A DNA stretch of 64,000 bases. It comes from Myoxocephalus aenaeus (Eukaryota; Chordata; Actinopteri; Perciformes; Cottidae). How positions within the stretch are numbered: position 1 is the stretch's first letter; each line of letters opens with the position of its first letter. The notes beneath the pieces were generated by a model. The model was not told the origin of the DNA, searched no databases, and worked only from the letters and a program-made list of their open reading frames with translations. Positions 55,816 through 64,000 of the stretch are shown here, piece by piece. Location: positions 11,237,501-11,301,500 of the forward strand of contig JBAMJR010000040.1 in assembly GCA_038501785.1 (NCBI GenBank). The letters run 5' to 3'. The position numbers and the translations under genes were made by a program.

Positions 55816-57450
55816 TATGATCCACTTGAAGCCACGGAGGCTGCACGACATCTCCTGTCCCTGATATTAAGGGCCATACCTGAAGAACCTCAGGGACCAA
55901 GTCAGGTTATGGAGAGACCCTCAGTGCAAACTGAAATGGCCAGGTAGACCAGCATGCACTCATGTCAATGAGCCAGTCAAATGTGTCATTGGTCTAGTTT
56001 TTACCATGATGGCTGCAGTACAATTACGCAACTGTCATATAACATTAATGATGCCTCTATTTAAGCTTTTTAGAAAGTTATCTGGTTAAGGGCAACTGTT
56101 GTTTTCTTTACTCTGGAATACTTGGATGTGATGTGCTTGGTTAAGAAGTGTGCTTATAATAATTAAAAAGTACATTTATTCTTCTAAAAATCATACAGGT
56201 CCTTCCCTGGATTATTTATAAAAACGACTGCTAACCAGCAGTCGTTTTTTACTGGCATCAAAAGTCGAAATGACTCCATCCTCAGCGGATGATTTGATGT
56301 TGATGCAAGCAGGCTTGGGAAAGAGGACTGTGTCCGTGACATCTGACGTCACACACGCAAAGGTATTTTATAGGCTGAAGCAGGCACAATGCCTAATGTG
56401 TCGTCAAGAGTAAGAATTGTGTCTAATGCATGATAAAACTGTCCCTAATTTTATTTTAATGTAGTTGTCCAGTCTACTACAAAACAACTTTTACGAAGAT
56501 GGCACATCTTGAGGACAGATGGCTTCTTTACAAAGCAGCAGGTTCATAATTACTGTACTTAAATTGAAAGATCTTTAATGTTTATTGTACCTGTTAATAC
56601 AACCAAAAGAGGAGGAATACATCATGATTTGGGGTCATCCCCAAAATCTGTTTTAATTTGTTGGTGTTTTCACAGGTGGAAGTGGAAGGAGGAAACTCTG
56701 CTGTTCCTCTGGAGGCTGAGGGCTACACTGGGTCCATACTAATAGGTTCTTCAAGTGCAGGAAAAACGATGCTCTATATTGTTCCTCTCCAAGATGAACT
56801 AGAGCTATCACCTCTTCCTGCAAGTGCACCAGAGTTTGCACTGATGCCAAAAGCCAGCTGCAAACAGTGCAAAACAGAGATGCCTCTGCAAATGTTGCCA
56901 CTCCATATAAATGACTGTCTTCACTCACACCCTGAAACAGAGGTGAATTACTTTACAGTTTGGGGTTAAGGATGATCAAAATAAATTGTAATTTTAGGAA
57001 AAAGTAACCTTTTCTGTTTAATATATCATCTTTAAAAGCTGTCAACAAATGATTGTATATCATATGAACATGAACTGTGCATTTTAATGATATCTAACCA
57101 TCTGATTGATCCACAATACTAAATAGCAGTAGACATTTAGTCGTTGATAAAAGTTTTTGTGAAAAGTTTTTAATAGACTTAATACAACTAGATTTATAAA
57201 CGTGCCTGCACTATTTCACATTCAGGAGGAAGATTTGGTGTTTGTTGAGGAAGTGACATCTGGACTTGTTTCAATATCTGCTGGATCTGCTTCATCATCC
57301 AGAGAAGACCAATTAATTATTTTGGTATAAGTCTGTATTTCATATGTCCGCATGTAGGAAGAAGAAGTCCAATGCCCTATATGCACCCATGTCTTCCCTG
57401 TATTTATATGTTGGTATTAAATACATTCCAATGTGAGGCTAATTTTAAGA

Positions 57451-57641
57451 TTTTGAATTTTTGGATGATGTCATCAGGTGGGTAAGATCACAGGTGGACT
57501 CCAGCAAGACTTTTGAGATGGTGGAAAGAGGTCTGAAGTTATGGCGGCGTAAAAAAAATGGCAGTCCTGTGAATCCTTTGAAGATCACATTCTTGGGAGA
57601 ACCAGGGATTGATACAGGGGGCCTGAAAAAGGAGTCTATCA
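57451..57641 (+). pseudogene. HECT family exon: EPGIDTGGLKKE
   Basis: Acceptor TTTTAAG, donor AA|GTGAGT. Encodes FEFLDDVIRWVRSQVDSSK, VERGLKLWRRKKNGSPVNPL and KITFLGEPGIDTGGLKKE. The GEPGID.GG.K.E motif marks the N-terminal edge of the HECT domain. The end phase does not bring the next exon (57829) into its coding frame. Confidence 0.8.
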
Positions 57642-58871
57642 AGTGAGTAGTTGACCATCATAAGTTTATTTGCCCCAGGGGAAAATGAATTGAGAAACCA
57701 TTCACCCAAAGATGCTACCAACGTATGTAGAATAATGCACTTGTCAATGTATCAGCTCAATTACATTTGAGACAATCTACAAAATGCAGCTCATGTAATG
57801 CTTTTGATTGTTTTGTTTTGTATTTTAGCAATGGTGGCTGGGATCGAGAAACTGCTTTTTGAAGGAGAAAGTGAAAAGATGCCAAAGTATTCCTTGAATG
57901 ATTTGGATGATGAGTTATTTAGGTACTCCGCCTAATGATTACTAAATGTATCTGAGGTCTCCCCCTGCACTGATGTTGAGTATTTTAAACCCTCTTTTCC
58001 TGTTTGTAGGACAGCTGGTGAAGTATTTGCTGTAAGCATAGCTCAAGGAGGACCAGCACCACGTTTTATGCAAGAATGGTGCTATGACTACCTTTTCTTT
58101 GGGAACCTTTCATCTAAGAATGTCCATGACTCTACTTTATCACCATTAATAACAATGGTAAGTTAAATTTTTTTGCAAAATATTGACAGATTAATTTGAT
58201 CACAACACAATGTTTTAATTACTTGTTTGTCTAATGCCCCAAGTAGTTAATATTGTATTAAGGCACTTTACAGGAGGAATGCCGTAACAATTTCATGTTT
58301 GTCTAGTCAGCTGTAGACCATGGACTGTGGTATCCTGGGGAATGGTATGATGTGTTGTGAATGCATTAAAGTACAATTGAATATCTTTGGTATGATTATT
58401 TAAGATTGAAGATGCATCCGACATGACTGCTCACATCCAAGACATTCTGGATTGTGGCTATACAGGCAAAGTTGACGTTGAGCATAAAGAAAACATTAAG
58501 GTATGTACACAATATCAAATATTACTGCTTATGTAACACATTGCAGTGTAGCCTCAGAGGCCTTGTGTAGTTTATGTTTTCTTAAAAAAATTTAAGGATA
58601 ATGATAATCGGTTATTGTTTCTAGGGTGCTCTTTGGCTTCAATGTAAGACATTTATTTTGGGTGAAAATAAATGAACTAGAGGCCAAGGTACTCCAGTTA
58701 AAATGCTCAAAATGTATATATTTTACTGACATGTGTAGGGTTAAAAGGAAATGTATATTGTTGTCTACATGTAGTAGCAAAGCCTTGTTCAAGACCATTT
58801 TAGAGCCTGCTGCCCTAAAGTCCTAACTTCTACACCTGGACAGCTTAACTTGGAGATAACTGATCCTCAGT

Positions 58872-59175
58872 CATGCAGTGGATGACTGGTCAAGCTCATA
58901 GACGTCTGCTTTTGGAGGATCGGCAAACATTCAAACTCACAGTGAAATTTGATCATTGGTGTCTGAACGCCATGCCTAACCACACTGTGTGTTACCCAAC
59001 TGTCAGTGCTTGCACAAACACCATCACATTCCCAGTAGCCCACATGACAGATAATAAATCATTTAAAACACTCCTGCAAACTGCCATCAAGTATGGTGCA
59101 GGATTTGATAGTGTGATAAATGTGTTAAATGGTTGTTGGCACTTGTGTTTATTCTTTAAGTTTTTTATTCTTTAG
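58872..59175 (+). pseudogene. HECT family last exon
   Basis: Follows TCAGTCATGCAG. Encodes WMTGQAHRRLLLEDRQTFKL, TVKFDHWCLNAMPNHTVCYP, TVSACTNTITFPVAHMTDNK and SFKTLLQTAIKYGAGFDSV, then a stop at 59173-59175. Cys in TVSACTNTI sits where the family has its conserved TVSACT/IVSACT motif, the likely catalytic Cys region. This exon itself is open and well preserved. Confidence 0.82.
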
Positions 59176-59399
59176 TGAAACAAACTAAATGTTCAAGAAT
59201 CATTTTATACTGCAGCTATTTATGCCACCTTATGTGAGTGAGCAAAATAAACAAGTATTTATTTACTGTTCTTTATTTGTGATTAGTTAAAAGTGCATAG
59301 TTGTTTTAGAATGTACACTTCTAATGTATTGCATATTTATTAAATAACACATTTTAAAGGATTTTTGAATGGAGGTTACTTTTACATATATAAAAAAAT

Positions 59400-59456
59400 G
59401 AAAAAAATCTCACGTACCCCCAGGGGTACACATACCCCAATTTGAGAACCACTGCT
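59400..59456 (-). repeat. hAT-type terminus
   Basis: GTACCCCCAGGGGTACACAT and CCCCAATTTGAGAACCACTG: the complement begins CAGTGGTTCTCAAATTGGGG, a common hAT terminus. A partner end was not found in the preceding 10 kb. GTACCCCCAGGGGTAC is itself nearly palindromic. Confidence 0.6.
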
Positions 59457-59459
59457 CTA

Positions 59460-60080
59460 GAGCAGAGATTCTTAACCATAGGGGCCACCTAGAGGGCCGC
59501 CAAAAACGTTCTGTTTTTCACCTGTGGGCCGCGGGAACACATAGGTAATCAATTGAAGACACCAGAGATATTACTGTTGTCCATGAGACGCTCAGTTACA
59601 ATACAGCTTCCCACCACTTGGTGGCGGTAATGCGTCAGTCAGTTATTTAACAAGCTCCAATATGCAGAAGAAGACACTCAGCCAGCCTGTAGCGAAAGTT
59701 ATAGAGAAGTATTTCAAACGAAAACATAAAGACGAAAGTGCTGCCGAACACACCCCCAAACGTCTAAATGTTTGTGAAGTATAATCCTGACTTCACGAAG
59801 TAGAGCTTTGTGAACGGAGGTAACGAGGTGAAGCCCTGATCCCAGAGTGTGGGCTAATGCTAGCCTCGCTAGCTAATGCAGCACTGGAGGCGTCACAGCT
59901 AAAGCGGTATCTAGAGACCAAACATTCAACGCTCGTGAGAAAGCCGGTGGGATTTTTCAAGAGAAAGGACGATGTACTCCAGATGCAGGAAAGGTCTGCC
60001 TGTCACTGACAAGCAACTCCAAACGTGCTGTGAAAGCCAGCTGTCACAGATATGAAGAGCAACTTCTGGTTCTGTAAAAA
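59460..60080 (+). pseudogene. hAT/ZBED transposase 5' remnant
   Basis: Starts with a terminus-like AGAGATTCTTAACCATAGGG. 59662-59780 reads MQKKTLSQPVAKVIEKYFKR then KHKDESAAEHTPKRLNV. 59830-60000 reads VIPECGLMLASLANAALEAS then QLKRYLETKHSTLVRKPVGF and FKRKDDVLQMQER. The KRYLETKHS...KP..FF.RK block is the end of the BED finger in ZBED5-type hAT transposases. The Cys pair and the rest of the enzyme are missing. Confidence 0.75.
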
Positions 60081-60349
60081 TGAAGACTGCTGAAGCATAT
60101 CATTCACATCATAAGGCTATATTTTAATCTGCACTTTATTTAAATGTTATTTACAGTTTATTTAATTTGAAAATTATTATTTTGAATTGTGTGCACACAA
60201 TTCTCCTAAGAAAGTAAAAACCTCACTTTTACTGTCTTAAATATTCAGGTTTGAGGTTTATTAACATGTTGGATTAACCAAGAGCACTGTAGTAGTTCAA
60301 TAATACAATTAATCCTAAAAAAACTACTTTCCTAATAATTATGCAGTGT

Positions 60350-60655
60350 ATTCCTTTTATTACCACGCCCAGGTAGCCAAAATGACCTGGCCCAGAGCCG
60401 GCACGGGTTCGGCACGCGTGAAGAAACACTGTCGGCCCGCGTCCGGTTGCCGATTCGGCTCCAACTCAGCATGGATGGCGCCCCAGAATCGGGCCGAATA
60501 CACTGGCCCGATTCCGGCGGACGACACTGCCGTCACTGGGCCGTAATCGAAACTAACCGGGGCCAGCATCGGCCCGAAGCCGGCACACCAGAAGAAACAC
60601 GTCGGCCCGGGTCCGGCTGCCGACTCTGCTTGGGTCTGGTTGCTGGGTCCGGTTG
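60350..60655. repeat. GC-rich GGCCCG/CCGGC repeat
   Basis: An internally repetitive block. AGAAACAC followed by GTCGGCCCG and GTCCGGNTGCCGA occurs twice (60421-60455 and 60592-60632), a period of about 170 bp. The marked GC jump against AT-rich surroundings suggests a satellite or element end. Related wording recurs at 63085-63250. Confidence 0.65.
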
Positions 60656-61317
60656 AATGAATTATTATTATTATTCCCACCGCTGCCAACAATGTAACAG
60701 AGGGTTTCTCTTGCGCCTATACTTGTACAATAATAATAAAACAACAACACGCTGCTCCGTTAGATTAGACAAGACGGCAACCACTTTATTCTTGACTCGC
60801 TCCTCACTCCAACCAAACTCTCTCTCTCTCCTTACGTTTTCCCCTTCAGAATAAAAGCTCCAGAAACATACATCAGAACACTGCTTCATAGAGAAATGTA
60901 TATACACCATACAATATCTTACAATTATATAACATTATGATAAAATAAGACACGTCGACCAAAACGTTACAGTAAATATGTTTTTATTAACTGAATGCAC
61001 ACAGGGTTAAATCAAAAATAGAACTAACTGAACACAAAAAGACTACTGTCACTCCGGCATCATGGCTTCACGTCCAAAAATAAAAAATCCGGAGGTTGCA
61101 GCCTGGTAGAAACAGACAAAAAAACTAGTGAGATCTCACAATTTCTAAATGGTAAATCTATCAATAGTATTGCAAACCGTTCTCACTCATGCATTGAATA
61201 TCGTGTCTGTATATAATGTAATAATATCTGACACCGTCCACGTCTGCTAGATCGTAACTATACATTTTGATTTCAGGAGATAAAACATTGCTATACAATT
61301 TCGCCATGTGTCCATTA
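60656..61317. other. no gene recognised
   Basis: A short TTA tract (60660-60674) and AT-rich sequence, nothing else supported. Confidence 0.45.
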
Positions 61318-62576
61318 ATTCAATTCAATTCAGTTTATTTTATATAGCCCAACATCACAAATACAAGTTTGCCTCGGAGGGCTTTACAATCTGTACACAT
61401 AACATCCCTGTCCCGGGACCTCACATCGGATCAGGAAAAACTCCCCTAGAAAGATAGTAAAAACCCTTTTACAGGGAAAAAAGGGAAGAAACCTGAGGGA
61501 GAGCAACAGAGGAGGATCCCTCTCCCCGGATGGACAGAAGCAATAGATGTCATGTGGCCAGAATGAATAGCGTAGTTACAGCACATTCAATGAATATGAC
61601 AGAAATGATTCATATAATGAGTATTAGGCATGGTCCATGATCCTGATAATCCATGAAGCAGAAGGCGGTAGAGAGGAGGGGGGCATCAGAAGGGCCATGG
61701 CAGCAGGCAGGACCGGTTCCAGGCCGGTTCCATCAGCAGGGCCATGGCAGCAGGCAGGACCGGTTCCAGGCAGCCATGGATCCATGGCAGGAGGGGTGGG
61801 TGGGGGGGCGGCAGGACCCGGGGCAGGACCCGGGGTAGGACCCGGGGCAGGACCGGTTCCAGGCAGCCATGAATCCATGGAAAAAGAAAGTAGAGTTAGT
61901 AATGTGCATTGAAGAGACAATAGTTTATCCAGATGGAGAGAAAGAAGAGGAGAGGAGGAGTGAAAGAGGAAGAGAAGAGGAGCGAAAGAGGAAGAGAAGA
62001 GGAGCTCAGTGTATCCTAAGATGTCCCCCAGCAGTCTAGGCCTATAGCAGCATATCTAGGGGCTGGACCAGGGCAAACCTGAGCCAGCCCTAACTATAAG
62101 CCTGAAACAGCCCTAAGTATAAGCGCTATCAAAGAGGAAAGTCTTAAGTCTACTCTTAAATGAGGTGACTGTGTCTGCCCCCCGGACTGAAAGTGGAAGC
62201 TGATTCCACAGAAGAGGAGCACGATAACTGAAAGCTCTAGCCCCCAACCTACTTTTTAAGACTCTGGGAACCACAAGTAACCCTGCATTCAGTGAGCGTA
62301 ACGCTCTAGTGGGGTAATATGGCACTATAAGCTCTTTAAGATATGATGGTGCATCACCAGCTAAGGCTTTATAGGTGAGGAGGAGGATTTTAAATATGAT
62401 TCTCGATCTTACAGGAAGCCAGTGGAGAGCAGCTAGTACAGGAGTAATGTGATCTCTCTTCCGAGTCCTTGTTAGTACACGAGCTGCAGCATTCTGGATC
62501 AGCTGGAGAGACCCAAGGGACTTTCCGGAGCAGCCTGATAATACGGAGTTACAGTAATCCAGTCTTGAAGTAACAT
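61318..62576 (-). mobile_element. L2-type LINE, 5'-truncated copy nearly identical to 5.6-6.9 kb
   Basis: Covers the tail (ATTCAATTCAATTCAG), the whole 3' UTR with the same minisatellite array, the GA block, and ORF2 codons down to the frame end (62115), back to GTAATCCAGTCTTGAAGTAAC at 62576, where homology to the longer copy (position about 6883) stops abruptly. By eye only a handful of differences occur in about 1.26 kb, including one inserted C in CATCCCTGTCCC and A/G differences near 61970 and 62308. This is a typical 5'-truncated insertion. Confidence 0.95.
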
Positions 62577-63084
62577 TACATTAACGTTAAAGTTACTCCA
62601 ACCCTGCTGGCCTCTGTAAACCAGCTGGCTCGGTTAAAACAGCTATACATGCAGTGGAGGCGTTGTTATACACGTCTGTGCTCAAACATCATGGCTTGAT
62701 AAATACAAAAGTGTTCTTTCATTACAGACTAGTGAGCTAACAGCATTGGTCCTCAGGAGTCAGGACACGTTTTCTAGCTAACATGCTCAACTTCCCTGAC
62801 ATGGTTAGCTAGCTTAAGCGCGGTTAGCATTGAATATACACGGGCCATGTGGAGGAATTGAGCTTCTCTCAAAAACGAGTAATGTATATAACTTAACTGT
62901 TAAATAGACATCTCCCACCATATTTGAACAATTTAATAATGCGGGTACTTACCAAGAGCGGTTGTCGGTGGAGAAAGAAAAGTAAGAGCGACTGCATGAG
63001 GTCCGGTCCTTTTTATGCAGAAGGACCCACGAGGGAAGCCCTAATGGTTGCCTGTTGCTTTTACAACTATTATTTAAAAAACCT
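62577..63084. other. no gene recognised
   Basis: Non-repetitive sequence with several GCTAGC/TTAGCTAGC motifs. No exon supported. Confidence 0.4.
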
Positions 63085-63255
63085 GTTTCAGTACTGGTTG
63101 CCGATAAACCCGACTGCCATGTCTCAGCCAGAAAAGGCCCGTTACTATGAAGCCAGATACGGCCCAGAATCGGCAGCCATCAACGGGCCAGAGCCGTTTC
63201 AGTGCTGGTTGCCGATAAACCCGGTTGCCATGTCTCAGCCAGAATAGGCCACGGC
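63085..63255. repeat. tandem repeat, about 110-bp period, 1.5 units
   Basis: CTGGTTGCCGATAAACCCG, then TGCCATGTCTCAGCCAGAA and AGGCC occur at 63094-63139 and again at 63204-63249. The segment between (GATACGGCCCAGAATCGGCA) resembles the GC-rich repeat at 60.35-60.65 kb. Confidence 0.8.
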
Positions 63256-64000
63256 CACGGCACAAAGTAATACCTCACTGTACTACTAGTGACTCCATCT
63301 GCGCTTTTATAATTCATAGAATAAAGAACATTACAATCACTTTCAATTAAACCAGATCACTCCAGACAAAAAAAAGTGTTATCACCTTGTTAGAAAGATG
63401 AAAATAAAGTTATATCGTACAAAAAAAATATATATATATTTAGTTACTACTAAATAGCTTATTGTGTAAAACAATAGCTATTTTTTTACAAATCAAAACA
63501 GAATGAGTGTAGATATGTGAGCATCACGTTATATCATTATTAGTGGCTGCAGTGAGCTGCTTTCCTCTACACATCTTTTTATTCTTTTGATACACCTCTC
63601 AATTCATGCTCAATGTTGAGCTGAGATCTGTTTTCTGATGAGACACAACAGCAGAAACGACCTCACAGAGATCTCATAAAGATCGGCTTTTGGCAAAATG
63701 CCAAGAATCGGCAAGTCGCACATGCGCAAGCGAAACCTATTAACGGCGTACAGTAAACATTTAAACCAGCATTTCCTCTTGCGCCCCACCGGTAATAAAT
63801 ACCGCCCCAGTTTGATAAATACTGACTTAAAGGAAACATGGTGTTCATTTATTTTAATGACGACCACAAAGTGAGCAGGCTTTGTCACTGCAGTGTGTTT
63901 TTCGGGCTTTTGGAGGAATATTTCTAGAGCCTCTCGATATGCGAAGTCAGAAACGTCATTTATGGTGCTCCGCAGGCTGCAGCCTGTTGGATATTTGACT
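63256..64000. other. right edge, no gene recognised
   Basis: AT-rich, with a short (TA)n at 63429-63440. No coding exon or RNA gene supported. Confidence 0.45.

Larger units (their letters stand above)
55816..59175 (+). pseudogene. G2E3-like HECT E3 ubiquitin ligase gene, degraded copy
   Basis: About ten exon-like blocks on the plus strand match a HECT-domain family that is multicopy in teleosts (annotated as G2/M phase-specific E3 ligase-like). They are: YDPLEATEAARHLLSLIL (55816-55946); DDLMLMQAGLGKRTVSV (56204-56360); AHLEDRWLLYKAAG (to 56541); VPLEAEGYTGS and LYIVPLQDELELSPLP (56676-56941); EEDLVFVEEVTSG (57225-57326); VQCPICTHVFP (57358 on); DDVIRWVRSQVDSSK and ITFLGEPGIDTGGLKKE (57451-57641); MVAGIEKLLFEGE (57829-57922); RTAGEVFAVSIAQGGPAPRF (58009-58157); DMTAHIQDILDCGYTGK (58403-58500); QWMTGQAHRRLLLEDRQ (58872 on). 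Most have sensible splice sites. Frame breaks occur near 56505 and 56700 and at the 57641/57829 junction, and the block between 58500 and 58870 is missing. HECT ligases pass ubiquitin through a C-terminal Cys; this copy retains AIKYGAGF, but I see no intact full gene. Confidence 0.8.

Noticed and set aside
58593..58826. Frames at 58.6-58.8 kb as a further HECT exon
   Set aside because: The translation does not match the expected family block in any frame, so the region is treated as a deletion or replacement.
59400..59456. HECT gene copy as cargo of a hAT element ending at 59456
   Set aside because: Only one hAT-like terminus was seen; no partner end was found upstream of the HECT exons.
1..64000. 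A bacterial-type operon, phage or defence system
   Set aside because: Introns, SINEs, LINEs and microsatellites throughout show nuclear fish DNA; the IS630-like gene is a spliced eukaryotic transposon.

Overview
The window reads as nuclear DNA of a ray-finned fish, most likely a spiny-rayed teleost. It is AT-rich and intron-dominated, and it is full of fish-type transposable elements: L2/CR1 LINEs with short tails, a Tc1-like element, hAT and other inverted-repeat MITEs, Ty3/gypsy-type solo LTRs, tRNA-type SINEs, a Crypton-type recombinase and a spliced IS630-like transposase. There is no bacterial or viral gene layout, no CRISPR array and no tRNA or rRNA gene.

Left half (about 0.4-36.6 kb, possibly to 42.8 kb): one host gene on the minus strand, a voltage-gated potassium channel beta subunit (KCNAB, closest to the KCNAB2 type). 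I assembled eleven coding exons by hand. Every intron is GT-AG and every junction keeps frame, giving 342 codons from an N-terminal exon at 36567-36227 to the SRASLK exon at 511-417. The C-terminal exons lie beyond the left edge. A possible extra upstream coding exon sits at 42802-42752. The long introns hold almost everything else: an L2-type LINE with a 952-codon open reading frame (6419-9277), a Ty3/gypsy pol scrap, the IS630-like transposase with two of its own introns, a Rex1-type LINE scrap, three successive L2 3' ends with a Tc1 element inside one of them, MITEs, a solo LTR and microsatellites.

Middle (about 36.6-50.1 kb): mobile-element fill. Two non-autonomous hAT elements have 8-bp target duplications (37231-38058 and 39978-40795). 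A third has inverted ends and carries a 189-bp MITE nested in it. A second APE-type LINE (about 46.75-50.1 kb, plus strand) is broken by one frameshift.

Right half (about 50-64 kb): a 16-bp perfect hairpin repeat, a decayed Crypton-type tyrosine recombinase (minus strand), a perfect 438-bp solo LTR with a 5-bp target duplication, a decayed plus-strand copy of a fish G2E3-like HECT E3 ligase gene (about 55.8-59.2 kb), hAT/ZBED transposase scraps, and a second L2 3' end (61318-62575) that looks almost identical to the one at 5.6-6.9 kb.

The only gene that looks functional is the KCNAB gene. The rest is not a co-operating system but a record of repeated insertion and nesting. I did not find a convincing new molecular system. 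The least explained items are two orphan exon-like segments on the plus strand inside a KCNAB intron (25209-25340 and 26490-26692), the candidate 5' exon, and the hairpin repeats.
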